A stretch of DNA of 60,085 nt from Verrucomicrobiales bacterium (GTDB taxonomy: Bacteria > Verrucomicrobiota > Verrucomicrobiia > Verrucomicrobiales > DEV007). Shown here one piece after another: positions 43,189-52,774 of this stretch (position 1 is the first letter of the stretch; each line of letters starts with the position of its first letter). A program made the translations under genes and the position numbers. Below the pieces are notes generated by a model, which was given only the letters and a program-made list of their open reading frames with translations, ran no database searches and was not told the origin of the DNA. The DNA lies in assembly GCA_029233965.1 (NCBI GenBank), contig JARGOP010000003.1:71877-131961 (forward strand), in the 5' to 3' direction.

Positions 43189-45057
43189 GTGATCATTGAT
43201 CTCCTCCAGCCATTTCTTCCGGGCGTGAACCTCTCTGTCATCACGATCTACATCATTCTCGTGATGGTGATCATGGCCTTCTTCAGAGAATGGGGATCAC
43301 CGGATATCGTTGCGCTTTCCGCGATGGGAGCGGTCCTGCTCGCCGGGATTTTGCCGCTGAATGATGTGGTCGAAAACGGGGTGGTTCTCGAGCGGGGGCT
43401 TCTGACCGTTTTCAGCAATGGTGCTCCGATCACGATTGCCTGCATGTTTGTTCTCAGTGCCGGGCTCGAACGAACCGGGGTCATCGATGCCATGGGGAAA
43501 TTCTTTTCCCGGGTCGCCGGCGAGAGTGAGTTGCGAGTGCTTCTCGTGATGATGACAATGGTGGCGGTTCTATCGGCCTTTGTGAACAACACGCCCATCG
43601 TGGTAGTCTTTCTTCCGATCGTGCTAGCCCACGCGCGGGCCGTGAATCTGCGAGCCTCGAGGCTCCTCATTCCTCTTTCTTTTGCCTCGATCCTGGGAGG
43701 AACCTGCACCCTGACCGGTTCCTCGACGAACCTGATCATCGACGGGGTGGCGCAGGAATACGGGCAGACGGCCTTCGGGATGTTTGAGCTGACCAAGCTG
43801 GGCATCATTTACGCCGTGGTCGGATTTCTCTACCTGATCTTCATCGGACGAAAGTTGCTCCCGAACCGGAGCCTGTTGTCGGAACTGATCGACAGTGAAA
43901 CGACCCGGGAGGTGCTGACTCAGTTTCAGGTTGAGCCGGGGTCGCCGCTTGTCGGTAAGACTCTGGTCGAGACGCTGTTGAAGAGCTATCCAAGAGCCCA
44001 GGTCCTCGAAGTCCGGCGTCGTGGGCGCTCGCTCCCGACGGATCTCGACGAGCTCATTATCAACGAAAAAGACCGTCTTCTCATCACGGTTCACGGCGAG
44101 GCGTTCAAGGAGTTAAAGGAGAAAGGAGGCGTCAGCTTCGAGGGTCAGGATCCGCTGAATTTGACCGAGCTTGAGACCCGCGAACTGAAAATGATCGAGG
44201 GAATCATCGGGCCGAGATCCCACATGGTCGGGAAAACGCTCAAGCAAATCGGGTTTCGTCGGAACTACGGGATCAACGTCCTCGCGATCCATCGCCAGGG
44301 AGTCAATCTGAAGGCTGATTTCAAGACGATGAAGCTCGCGTTCGGGGACACTCTCTTCATGGAAGGACCACCGGAAGCCTTCAGCCGGTTGCAGCAGCAG
44401 CGGGATTTCGTCAGCATTTCCGATACTCCTGAGTTGAAGGTGAATGCCAGGAAGGTCTGGGTTGGCGTTGGGATCGCACTCGCCTTCGTCCTCGGAGCCT
44501 CATTCAAAATCCTCGGGATTCCGGCTCTCGCGATTCTGGCCGCGATCGGGATGATTATTTCGCGATGCCTCACCGCGCAGCAGGCCTACGAAGCGGTGCA
44601 ATGGAATATTGTGGTCCTCATTTTCGGAATGCTCGCGCTCGGGTTGGCTATGGATCAGAGCGGTGCCGCTCAGGTCCTCGTGAACGGAATCATGTCTGTT
44701 TTTGGCGACTTTTCGCCCTTCGTCATCCTCGCGGTGGTCTATTTGTTGAGCTCCACTCTGACTGAATTAATCAGCAATAATGCGGTTGCGGCGCTCTTGA
44801 CCCCGATCGTGATCGGGATCGCTTCGAAGGTGGTGTATGAAGGCGAAACGGGGGTCGATCCACGCCCTTTTATCGTCGCGATGATGTTCGGATGCAGCGC
44901 CAGCTTCGCGACTCCGATCGGCTATCAGACAAACACGTACGTCTACGGAGCAGGGGGCTACAAGTTCACCGATTTTCCCAGGGTGGGTATACCCCTGAAT
45001 CTCATTCTCTGGGGGGTGGCTTCGTTGCTCATCCCGGTCCTCTGGCCGTTTCGCTAG
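43189..45057 (+). CDS. SLC13/DASS-type transporter with TrkA-C domains
   Basis: 622 residues from a GTG at 43189. Membrane segments bracket two soluble RCK_C (TrkA-C) domains at residues about 235-390 (TQFQVEPGSPLVGKTLVETL, then GIIGPRSHMVGKTLKQIGF). The transport core carries the DASS motifs SAFVNNTPIVVVFLPIV and GGTCTLTGSSTNLIIDG in the first half and ELISNNAVAALLTPIV and ATPIGYQTNTYVYG in the second. Members move sulfate, carboxylates or other anions with Na+ or H+. The substrate is not evident. It is transcribed alone. Confidence 0.9.
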   Translation: MIIDLLQPFLPGVNLSVITIYIILVMVIMAFFREWGSPDIVALSAMGAVLLAGILPLNDVVENGVVLERGLLTVFSNGAPITIACMFVLSAGLERTGVIDAMGKFFSRVAGESELRVLLVMMTMVAVLSAFVNNTPIVVVFLPIVLAHARAVNLRASRLLIPLSFASILGGTCTLTGSSTNLIIDGVAQEYGQTAFGMFELTKLGIIYAVVGFLYLIFIGRKLLPNRSLLSELIDSETTREVLTQFQVEPGSPLVGKTLVETLLKSYPRAQVLEVRRRGRSLPTDLDELIINEKDRLLITVHGEAFKELKEKGGVSFEGQDPLNLTELETRELKMIEGIIGPRSHMVGKTLKQIGFRRNYGINVLAIHRQGVNLKADFKTMKLAFGDTLFMEGPPEAFSRLQQQRDFVSISDTPELKVNARKVWVGVGIALAFVLGASFKILGIPALAILAAIGMIISRCLTAQQAYEAVQWNIVVLIFGMLALGLAMDQSGAAQVLVNGIMSVFGDFSPFVILAVVYLLSSTLTELISNNAVAALLTPIVIGIASKVVYEGETGVDPRPFIVAMMFGCSASFATPIGYQTNTYVYGAGGYKFTDFPRVGIPLNLILWGVASLLIPVLWPFR

Positions 45058-45176
45058 GGGCCGGATGGTCCCCGCGAAAGCAGCTCGCGCAGCACCTCAC
45101 TTGTTGAAATGATTACTCCGGGAAACGCACGAGAGAGGGTTGACTCTCCCGTATAACCCTGTTGAATGCTGATGCG

Positions 45177-45431
45177 ATGGCGGCTGACCAAATATCAAAA
45201 GAGGAGATGGAGGGACTCATTGCGTTACTGGAGCGGCGACTCGAGGTCATCGCCGACGCCGACCTGCGGGTGAGGGACCCGGAAAAGCAACTGGCGGAAC
45301 TCAAAGATGTGTCTGAAAAGATCAGCGCGTTTTATTCCCGCCATCAATCCCTGCTCTCACCCCGGTTGAATCACTTTCTCGGGAACTGCAGTTTCGACAA
45401 AGCGCTGGAATGGGCGCGTGCGGCAATCTGA
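45177..45431 (+). CDS. Small helical hypothetical protein
   Basis: 84 residues from the ATG at 45177; an in-frame TTG at 45162 would add five. No family was recognised. The sequence is helical and charged (EEMEGLIALLERRLEVIADA, KQLAELKDVSEKISAFY) with an unusual single cysteine near the end (LGNCSFDKALEWARA). It lies between the SLC13-like gene and the end of the DUF1501 gene, which converges on it. Possibly a coiled-coil cytoplasmic protein; function unknown. Confidence 0.6.
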   Translation: MAADQISKEEMEGLIALLERRLEVIADADLRVRDPEKQLAELKDVSEKISAFYSRHQSLLSPRLNHFLGNCSFDKALEWARAAI

Positions 45432-45500
45432 ACAATTCCGCCCGGTCACCCGCTGCAAAGACGGATTATGCTTGAGCCCGGGAACCGGAACCGTGTCCGT

Positions 45501-46931
45501 CTACCGGACAAAGACGTCTTCGTTGACATGTCCCTCGTTCAAGTCGACCCGCTCGGGGCGGCCTTTGTGCATGTAGACGACTTCGGTGTGATCGAGCCCT
45601 AACATGGCCATGATCGTTGAGTGAACATCGTGGACGTGCATCTTGTCTTCGACGGCAAAGAGTCCCAGCTCGTCGGTGGCACCGATCGTCTGTCCTCCTT
45701 TCGCGCCGCCTCCGGCCATCCACATCGTGAAGCCGGTGGGGTTGTGGTCGCGGCCGTCGCCTTTTTCGCTCATGGGAGTGCGTCCGAACTCACCGCCCCA
45801 GATGATGAGCGTCTCGTCGAGGAGTCCACGCTGTTTCAGGTCCTGGATCAGGCCGACGATGGGAACATCGACATTGCGGCAGAGGCGCCCGTGGTTTTCC
45901 TCCATCTTCGAGTGACTGTCCCACTTGCTGCCGGCTCCGTGGTAGAGTTGGATGAATCGAACCCCGCGCTCGACGAGGCGCCGCGCCATGAGACACTGGC
46001 GGCCGTAGACCTGGGTGTCTTTGTCGTTGAGCCCGTAGAGTTCTTTGATGTGCTCCGGCTCGCTCTCGAGATCGATTGCTTCGGGTGCTTCCGACTGCAT
46101 GCGAAAGGCCAGTTCGTAGCTTCGGATCCGGGCTTCGAGATCACTGTTGGACTCCCGGGAATCGTAATGGGATTCGTTGAGCTGATTCAGGAAGGCGAGT
46201 TTGTTCCTCTGCCTTGCGTCCGTAATTCCCCCGGGAGTGTTCAGGTCCCTGATGGGCTCCGCTCCATTTTCAAAGAGGATGCCCTGGTGCACCGCGGGAA
46301 TGAAACCGGAGCCCCATGCTCTCGCCCCGTTCACGACCATGGAATTGGAATCCTTGATGACAACGAATCCGGGGAGGCTCTGGTTTTCGGTCCCGAGACC
46401 ATAGGAAATCCAGGAGCCGAGCGAAGGACGACCGCCAAAGACCGATCCGGTATTCATCTGGCAAACCCCGCCGGCATGGTTGATACCGTCGGAGACACAG
46501 GAGCGAATCACGCAGAGTTCGTCGGCAATTTTGGAATGCTGCGGAAGCCAGTCGGAAATCCAGAGGCCGCTTTCGCCGTGCTGGGCCCACTGACGCTGCG
46601 AGGCGAGGAGGGGGGAGTTCACTTCGCCCATCGCCGTGACCGGTTTTTCAAAGCTGTCCGGGAGCGACTGGCCCGCGAGTTTGTTCAGGAGCGGCTTCGG
46701 ATCGAAGAGGTCGAGGTGGCTCGGCCCGCCTTCCATGAAGAGCCAGATAACATTCTTCGCCCGTCCGAACTGATGCGGAATTTTGGCACTGACAGGATTC
46801 GGATGCTGGTTCGCTCCGAGAAGATTTTCACCGGTGATGGCGGAAAGGGCGACCGCCCCGAAGCCGGCGCCCGCGCTTTTCAGGAAATCGCGTCGGTCGT
46901 GGGGGATGTCAATTCGATTGCAGGGAGGCAT
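45501..46931 (-). CDS. DUF1501 family protein with twin-arginine-like signal
   Basis: 476 residues. The N-terminus RRDFLKSAGAGFGAVALSAI is a twin-arginine-type signal. The DUF1501 body shows NVIWLFMEGGPSHLDLFDPK, WGGEFGRTPMSEKGDGRDHN and HVHDVHSTIMAMLGLDH. It belongs to a sulfatase-like fold clan, but catalytic residues are only partly conserved and the activity is unproven. It is the last gene of a four-gene operon after the PSD1-type cytochrome (15-base gap). DUF1501 proteins are usually paired with DUF1549/1553 cytochromes, as here. Confidence 0.9.
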   Translation of the reverse strand: MPPCNRIDIPHDRRDFLKSAGAGFGAVALSAITGENLLGANQHPNPVSAKIPHQFGRAKNVIWLFMEGGPSHLDLFDPKPLLNKLAGQSLPDSFEKPVTAMGEVNSPLLASQRQWAQHGESGLWISDWLPQHSKIADELCVIRSCVSDGINHAGGVCQMNTGSVFGGRPSLGSWISYGLGTENQSLPGFVVIKDSNSMVVNGARAWGSGFIPAVHQGILFENGAEPIRDLNTPGGITDARQRNKLAFLNQLNESHYDSRESNSDLEARIRSYELAFRMQSEAPEAIDLESEPEHIKELYGLNDKDTQVYGRQCLMARRLVERGVRFIQLYHGAGSKWDSHSKMEENHGRLCRNVDVPIVGLIQDLKQRGLLDETLIIWGGEFGRTPMSEKGDGRDHNPTGFTMWMAGGGAKGGQTIGATDELGLFAVEDKMHVHDVHSTIMAMLGLDHTEVVYMHKGRPERVDLNEGHVNEDVFVR

Positions 46932-46946
46932 GGCTGAATACGGGGA

Positions 46947-49900
46947 TTAATGGAGATACAAAAATTCGTTGGAGGTCAGAAGGGCATGACAAAAATCGGT
47001 CAGGGCACTGAGAAGTTCAGAGGGAGCGGCGGGGGAGTCTGCCTGCGGCGCACGCACCCAGGCGGTGTCCGGCGCGGGAACTTCACCGTTCTCCCCGGCA
47101 AAGACCCAATCAATGAGCCGGCTTGGTCGGGGTTTCCCGGAGATCAAAAGTTGTTCTTTGGTCAGGGCGCCTTCACTGACCGCAAAGCGGGCGAGCTGGC
47201 CGTCCCAGAGATGTCCCTTCTGATCGCGCCCGCCGATCAGGGCCTTCACATTGTCAGGGGCCTTAAGACCTCCAACGATGGAGTGCGAAACGGTTTCGCT
47301 TTGCAGGGGCGCCTTCGGATCGGAGAGATCTTTGAGGTAAAAGGTAACCTTCCCTTCGGTGCCGTTGTTCCCGCAGGGATGCGCGGAAACGGCTGCCGCG
47401 AAATAGACGGGTGTGCTGAGCGGAAAACGCAGGTCGGAAGCGACGACCTCGTAGATGCGATTGTCCTGAAAGTCGTCGCCGATGAGTTGCATGATAAAAT
47501 TGCGCGGCTCATAGCGGGACTTCCCGCTCGTGACTCCGAAGGTCCAGCCCGTTTCCTCCTGCGAACCGTTCCAACGTGAGGCGAGGGTGTTCACCGACGC
47601 GTCGCTGTAAATTTTATCGAGATAGGCAACGGCTTCGATCGTGAAGGACTCCTCCGGCCACATCACCGTTTGCAGTTCCAGTTGTTCAAAGCGACTTCCG
47701 GGTTGAAGCCAGAGTGATTTTTCGCCCGTTTCAATGCTCTCGGCCTTGCTGAAGTTCTGAGTGATGGGGCGCAGTCCGTTTTCGTCGGGATACTTGTGAG
47801 CCGGTTTCTTCGCGGTGCCATCGACAAACTTCATTTGGCTTTCGATGAAACTGATCGCCCCGCTGAGTTCCTGAGTGTCCGGTTCACGGCCGAAGGCGAT
47901 CTGATAGGCGCGCCGAATCATCTCAGGATTCAGTTCCTTTTGCCCGGCGAGAATCCGGCCGGCGAATGCCCCCGCCCGCTTGATCGACCACTCGCCGTTC
48001 ACCAGCATGAGTGACTGGTTTGGTGTTGTCGTCATGATCCGTGTCGGAGCGGAGCTGAATCCTGACGGAGCATCAAATCCCCCGATCATGGGATCGTGAG
48101 TGTTGCGACGCTTCTTCACGTAGATCGAACGCCGTGGTGCTGTCCCGTCGACCGACGGGCCTCCGATCTTGCGATCCAGTTCCCCGGAGATAGCGAGTTT
48201 GGCGTCGCGGATCTGCTCGGCATCGAGCCGCTGCGGCGGGAAACGCCAGAGGAGCCGGTTTTCCGGATCGGTGATCGATTCCCCGGTCATCGGTTCGCGT
48301 CTCGCGGTTTGCCGGTAGGTGGCGCTCGAGGTGATAAGACGATGGAGCGGTTTTAGCTGCCATCCGTTTTCGAGGAACCCGGTCGTGAGCCAGTCGAGGA
48401 GCTCCGGATGACTGGGTGGATCTCCGAGTCGACCGAAGTCGTTGGGTGTCGCGACGAGTCCGTTTCCAAAATGGCGCTGCCAAACGCGGTTCACGATGAC
48501 CCGGGTCGAAAACGGGTTCGCCTCACTGGCGATCCAGTCGGCAAGGGCGGTGCGGCGACCGGTGGTGCTACCGGTGGGTTTGACGACCGGTTTCTCAGGA
48601 TTCATCAGGGTGAGGAAGGCTGGCTCGACTTCGATTTTTTCGCCACGACTCTTGAAAAATGTGTTGGCAGCTTCGGTGCCCACATCGGTGGTGATGAAAG
48701 CCGTGGGGAGCGGTTCCGGTTTGAGTTTGTCAAAGGCAGCCAACTCGGTTTTCAGAGCCTTGTACTGCTCCAGTTTTTCCGTGTCTTTGGCGAATTCTTT
48801 TTCAAAATCGGTCCGCCTTTCTTTGTAATCGACCTGACGCTGGACCAGTTGGGCGATTTGCTCTTCATAAGCCGTCCGATCCGTTGCGTCTTTCCAGTAG
48901 ATATCCTGAACCTCCTGCGGAAACTGGCGGACGATGAACTCCCGGCTCTTTTCGCGGCGATCCGCGGTGAGGGCATCGATCTTCGCAAGGATCGGTCCGG
49001 CCGCTTTTTTCCAGGCCGCCTCCTGCTTCTCGAAATCGGCTTTTTCTTCCTTTGTGCCCAGCGGGGTCGACTCCGGCCACCAGGTGGAATTCAGAAAGGC
49101 CTGAAGCGCGAAGTAGTCTTTCTGCAGGATGGGATCAAACTTGTGATCGTGGCATTGCGCGCAGCCCATCCCCAGCCCGAGAAACGCTTCGCTCGTGACA
49201 TTGGTCATCTCGGTGAGGATGAGGTCCCACTGCATTTCGGCGTTCCGCTGATTCCACTCGTAAATGCCGAGGCGGAGAAAGGCGGTTGCGATGAGCGTGT
49301 CAGGATCATTGGGGGCGAGTTCGTCGCCGGCGAGTTGTTCGCGCACAAACTGATCGTAGGGTTTGTTCTCGTTCAGGGCCTGAATGACGTAGTCACGATA
49401 GCGCCAGGTATCAGGGCGGAATTCGTCGGCGCGATATCCATCGCTCTCGGCATAGCGAACAACGTCGAGCCAGTGCTGGCCCCATCGTTCTCCATAGTGG
49501 GGACTTTCCAGCAGTTGCTCGACGGTTTCTGCCACGGTTTTATCGGGATCCAAGGCGTAAGCGGTGACAAAATTTACCGTCTCCTCCATCGAAGGGGGGA
49601 GTCCGTGAAGATCAAAGTAAAGGCGGCGCACCAGTTCGCGGGCGTCCGCTTCCGGCGCGGGCTCGAGATGATTTTCCTCCAGCTTCCGGGCGATGAAATG
49701 ATCAATCTCGTTTTTGGCCCAGTCCCCGCCTGTATCCGGCGCCGAAACCTTTGCGACCGGTTGAATCGCCCACCATTCGCGATCCTCTGCGGTGAAGCCG
49801 TGCTCGTCACGCTCGACGTGAGTGACCGTTTCCTCAGGCCAGGGTGCTCCCATCGCGACCCATTCTTCGAGCGTTGCGACTTGTGCCCCGGTCAGCGCCT

Positions 49901-50195
49901 TTTTCGGAGGCATTGAAAAATCAGGGTCCGTTCGTCGCACCGCTTCGATGAGAAGTGAGCCTTCGACATCCTTTTTCACGAGGGCGGGACCGGACTCGCC
50001 ACCTTCGAGAATGAGATCCAGATGGTCGAGTCGAAGTCCGGCTTTCGCTTTGTCCTCGCCGTGACACTCGTAGCATTCCGCCGCGAGCAGGGGGCGTACG
50101 TGAGTTTCGAAGAATTTCAGCGAGGAAAGATCATCGGAAGCCGTGAGGATGGAGGCCGCTGAGGAAAAGAGGGTGAGGCAGACAAGATGTTTCAT
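46947..50195 (-). CDS. PSD1-type cytochrome with LamG-like domain
   Basis: 1082 residues with a signal peptide. CYECH (residues 41-45) gives the first haem motif in the PSCyt1 domain; a second, GCAQCHDHKFDPI, lies in DUF1549. DUF1549 (NEIDHFIARKLEENHL, YFDLHGLPPS) and DUF1553 (RTALADWIASEANPFSTRVI) follow. About residues 820-1010 form a LamG/concanavalin-like domain (FTIEAVAYLDKIYSDASVNT), which may bind a polysaccharide. Between DUF1549 and DUF1553 is a coiled-coil stretch rich in Lys/Glu. Its start overlaps the FecR-like gene's stop (ATGA), so translation is coupled. Confidence 0.9.
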   Translation of the reverse strand: MKHLVCLTLFSSAASILTASDDLSSLKFFETHVRPLLAAECYECHGEDKAKAGLRLDHLDLILEGGESGPALVKKDVEGSLLIEAVRRTDPDFSMPPKKALTGAQVATLEEWVAMGAPWPEETVTHVERDEHGFTAEDREWWAIQPVAKVSAPDTGGDWAKNEIDHFIARKLEENHLEPAPEADARELVRRLYFDLHGLPPSMEETVNFVTAYALDPDKTVAETVEQLLESPHYGERWGQHWLDVVRYAESDGYRADEFRPDTWRYRDYVIQALNENKPYDQFVREQLAGDELAPNDPDTLIATAFLRLGIYEWNQRNAEMQWDLILTEMTNVTSEAFLGLGMGCAQCHDHKFDPILQKDYFALQAFLNSTWWPESTPLGTKEEKADFEKQEAAWKKAAGPILAKIDALTADRREKSREFIVRQFPQEVQDIYWKDATDRTAYEEQIAQLVQRQVDYKERRTDFEKEFAKDTEKLEQYKALKTELAAFDKLKPEPLPTAFITTDVGTEAANTFFKSRGEKIEVEPAFLTLMNPEKPVVKPTGSTTGRRTALADWIASEANPFSTRVIVNRVWQRHFGNGLVATPNDFGRLGDPPSHPELLDWLTTGFLENGWQLKPLHRLITSSATYRQTARREPMTGESITDPENRLLWRFPPQRLDAEQIRDAKLAISGELDRKIGGPSVDGTAPRRSIYVKKRRNTHDPMIGGFDAPSGFSSAPTRIMTTTPNQSLMLVNGEWSIKRAGAFAGRILAGQKELNPEMIRRAYQIAFGREPDTQELSGAISFIESQMKFVDGTAKKPAHKYPDENGLRPITQNFSKAESIETGEKSLWLQPGSRFEQLELQTVMWPEESFTIEAVAYLDKIYSDASVNTLASRWNGSQEETGWTFGVTSGKSRYEPRNFIMQLIGDDFQDNRIYEVVASDLRFPLSTPVYFAAAVSAHPCGNNGTEGKVTFYLKDLSDPKAPLQSETVSHSIVGGLKAPDNVKALIGGRDQKGHLWDGQLARFAVSEGALTKEQLLISGKPRPSRLIDWVFAGENGEVPAPDTAWVRAPQADSPAAPSELLSALTDFCHALLTSNEFLYLH

Positions 50196-51565
50196 GGACG
50201 GGGGATGGGCTGAAACCAGAGAGTGGGGGCGGGACCGGAGGGATGTTCTTTCGAGGCGAAAGCATGCACGAGTCCCTGTTTATCAAACTCGCCGGTTTCC
50301 CGGACGAGCATAAGGGTGACGAGTCCATCCGCGGAGGAAAGGAGAAACCGGGAGAGTTCATCCGAGGTGACTTCGATCAGAGTATTGGCGCTGCCTTTCG
50401 GAATCGTGAACCCGGCAAGGCGGACGAAATTCGTTTCCTCCGGAATATCGGTGGTGAGATGCGGAGAGCCCTCCCAGGTGAGATTCGATTCGCCCCAGGC
50501 ATGAATCGACGGATGGATTGCGGCGTAGACCGCGAAAGTCGAGTCGGGAACGAGGGAGGAAAATCCCAATCCGCTGGACTCCATCATGAGGGTTAATTTG
50601 GCGGCCTGCATTTGCTCCCTGGCAATGCGGCTGAGGTCAAAAGTGAGCAGGGCGCGTCTCTCATTTCCGGCAGCGAGGTCGGTGTGCTTGACCATCAGGA
50701 GGGGATCGTCACCGGTTTTTCCACTGCTGTCGGTTCGCCGGATGTAGGCATCTTTTCCCCGACCGAAGGCGGTGGAAACGGAAAGCCAGTCCGAGTGCGC
50801 GCTCTGAACCGGCGGCCGCTGGATGATCTCCTGGTCGGCCGTTTGCGGCAGCGCGCCGAGGTGAAGAGAATTCCCGGACAGGATGTGTCTGGCCTCCTCC
50901 TTGTCGTTTTCCCTCACTTTGACTTCGCCGTCGAAGACGAAGACATGAGACCCTCCCACCGGCGTGCTCGTGACTCCGAAGCGGGTTCCGAGGTCGATGA
51001 CTTCCATTTTCTCGGTGTCGATCGTGAAGCCATGCGCCGAGTCGGGAACGTCAGCGACGACGGAGCCTTCGATGAGGCGGCAACGCATTGCCGAATCGAC
51101 CTGGAGAACGGTGGGCGCTTCGAGGGTGACGGTGGCGCCGCTATCAAACCGGATCGTCGCCATTCCCTCGGCAAGGGCCAGCGTGCCGACCCCGAGTTGT
51201 GCTCCTTCACGGGTGGGAAGATCGGAACCTTCCCATCTGCAGTTCTCCGCTTCGATGAGTGTCGCGACGGGTTCAAACCTGGCGTGATTCGCCCGGGTCA
51301 GGGCGAGAATGCTGAACCCGGAGAGGACGAGCGCGGCGGCAAGGGCGATCCATGAGGCCGTGGATTTTTCCGGCCGGGTCCGAACCTGTTCGTCGAGGCT
51401 GGAAAGCAGGGTCCTGTCCGTGAGCAGTTCCGCGTGCAGCCATCGCTGCCGGACGTAGGACGCCATCAGCTCCGGCTCTGAAAGAAGTTCCGCCTCCAGC
51501 GCGGCCTGATCTGCGGCGCTGAGCTTTCCCTCGAGAGATAAATCAATCTGTTCCTGAATCTTCAT
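50192..51565 (-). CDS. FecR-like anti-sigma protein with DNRLRE domain
   Basis: 457 residues from the ATG at 51565, which overlaps the sigma gene stop as ATGA. Residues 1-60 are cytoplasmic and anti-sigma-like (LSAADQAALEAELLSEPELM). One membrane segment (ASWIALAAALVLSGFSILAL) follows. The periplasmic FecR domain has GATVTLEAPTVLQVDSA and FVFDGEVKVREND. The C-terminal half is DNRLRE-like (RALLTFDLSRIA, WGESNLTWEGSP), a domain normally found in surface carbohydrate-binding or adhesive proteins. It probably senses an external signal and releases the upstream sigma factor. Confidence 0.85.
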   Translation of the reverse strand: MKIQEQIDLSLEGKLSAADQAALEAELLSEPELMASYVRQRWLHAELLTDRTLLSSLDEQVRTRPEKSTASWIALAAALVLSGFSILALTRANHARFEPVATLIEAENCRWEGSDLPTREGAQLGVGTLALAEGMATIRFDSGATVTLEAPTVLQVDSAMRCRLIEGSVVADVPDSAHGFTIDTEKMEVIDLGTRFGVTSTPVGGSHVFVFDGEVKVRENDKEEARHILSGNSLHLGALPQTADQEIIQRPPVQSAHSDWLSVSTAFGRGKDAYIRRTDSSGKTGDDPLLMVKHTDLAAGNERRALLTFDLSRIAREQMQAAKLTLMMESSGLGFSSLVPDSTFAVYAAIHPSIHAWGESNLTWEGSPHLTTDIPEETNFVRLAGFTIPKGSANTLIEVTSDELSRFLLSSADGLVTLMLVRETGEFDKQGLVHAFASKEHPSGPAPTLWFQPIPRP

Positions 51566-52098
51566 GCGGAGGAACGGGTTCGGGCTGAAATGCATTCGTT
51601 GAGAGAGGCGCGGATGCGACTGAGAAGACGATAGACCGCTCCTTCGGTTCGTCCGGTGGTTCTCGCGATTTCGTCGATTCCGCAATTGTCGTAGTAGCGG
51701 AGGACCACGGTTTGACGCTGATTTTCCGGCAGCTTCCCGAGACATTCCTGCAGCGCTTCCGATCTTTGCGAAAGCGATTCGGACTGCCGGTCGATTTCTT
51801 TGGCGACCGACTCGATGAACTCGGGATCCATCGTGTGAAGCGGTTTTCTTTTTGCGGAGCGGCGGTAGTTCAAAATCTGGTTCAGGGCGATCTTTTTGCC
51901 CCAGGCGGGAAAGGAGGTTCCGGGCTTGAAGGTGGCGAATTTTTTCCACATCGTGAGCCGGCAGGCCTGAAGGATATCCTCCGCGTCGGCAAAGTCTGGA
52001 ACGAGCGCGTGAACGTACACGGCGAGTTTCCGCTCGTTTTCGTTCAGCAGCGTCAAATAGGCTTCGGTCTGCTCGTTGGGGTCCAAGTCCGACATCAT
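51562..52098 (-). CDS. Sigma-70 factor of the PVC short family
   Basis: 178 residues from the ATG at 52098 (an ATG one codon later is equal). Region 2: VHALVPDFADAEDILQACRL and TSFPAWGKKIALNQILNYRR; region 4: CLGKLPENQRQTVVLRYYDN, then EIARTTGRTEGAVYRLLSRI. It fits the short sigma-70 family expanded in Planctomycetes and Verrucomicrobia. It is the first of four coupled genes (sigma, FecR-like, PSD1 cytochrome, DUF1501) and may drive this operon itself. No promoter was recognised upstream. Confidence 0.9.
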   Translation of the reverse strand: MMSDLDPNEQTEAYLTLLNENERKLAVYVHALVPDFADAEDILQACRLTMWKKFATFKPGTSFPAWGKKIALNQILNYRRSAKRKPLHTMDPEFIESVAKEIDRQSESLSQRSEALQECLGKLPENQRQTVVLRYYDNCGIDEIARTTGRTEGAVYRLLSRIRASLNECISARTRSSA

Positions 52099-52216
52099 CA
52101 ACAGCTTAAGGTCCGGCTGGATTTTATTTGGACACAAAAATCTGCTTTTTTGCGGTGAAATCTCCTGTTTCAGCCTTCTTTGTTGGCATGGCTGATGCGA
52201 CCGGAAAATTGCTGTT

Positions 52217-52774
52217 ATGAGTTCATCCACCGTTTCAGCATCCCAGCCACCCGCCCGTCCGGCCATCGTGCCGGTTCCTCCGGAACCTTCTCACCACGAA
52301 GAGCCACCGATTCCTCCCGAACCGAGCATTTCCCGGAGTGACGATGCTCTCATTCTTGGCGATGCTCTCATTCTGGAAGCGCTGGCGGCACTGCCTCTCG
52401 ATCTCTGCATCAAGAGCGGACGACCGGCGACGAATGTGATCAAAGCATCTCTTCGCGATCCGCGGCATCCGATGACCTGGTTCGGAAAACGACCGGAAAT
52501 TGAAGTAGGTCTCTGCCGGAAACACTACGAGAACCACTCCGTCGCGGCGGCGCTGACGTGGTCGGTTTTCGGGGTCGGGATGATCCTGTTGGTCGTCAGT
52601 GCTCTCACGATGAGCTTCTTCTCGGTCGTCGTGGCGATGATTGCGATCGGGGTCTCCGGGATTTTCAGGGCTGCCTCCCCGATCACCTCTCCCGATGCGA
52701 CCGAAGACTTCGCGACGATTTATGGCGTTTCGGAGAAAATTCCCGCCGATCTCCCCGGGTACGAAGAAAGTTAA
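52217..52774 (+). CDS. Hypothetical membrane protein with metal-ligand-like loop
   Basis: 185 residues. The first 60 are Pro/Ser-rich and probably disordered, with a short internal repeat (DALILGDALIL). LDLCIKSGRPA and GLCRKHYENH flank a segment with two cysteines and a histidine and may form a small metal site. Two adjacent membrane segments (SVFGVGMILLVVSALTMSFF, VVVAMIAIGVSGIF) follow. No named family was recognised; similar CVKCGxPA-membrane proteins occur in Planctomycetes. It lies divergent from the sigma operon and overlaps the convergent XylR-like gene end by 4 bases. Confidence 0.7.
   Translation: MSSSTVSASQPPARPAIVPVPPEPSHHEEPPIPPEPSISRSDDALILGDALILEALAALPLDLCIKSGRPATNVIKASLRDPRHPMTWFGKRPEIEVGLCRKHYENHSVAAALTWSVFGVGMILLVVSALTMSFFSVVVAMIAIGVSGIFRAASPITSPDATEDFATIYGVSEKIPADLPGYEES

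Noticed and set aside
45140-45157. TTGACT and TATAAC boxes upstream of the small helical protein gene.
   Set aside because: They are only 6 bases apart, far too close for a -35/-10 pair.
45621-46937. A 438-codon plus-strand frame across the DUF1501 gene.
   Set aside because: Antisense shadow; DUF1501 motifs are clear on the minus strand.
48408-49916. A 502-codon frame antisense to the PSD1 cytochrome.
   Set aside because: The opposite strand has haem motifs and domains; this one has none and only follows from codon bias.
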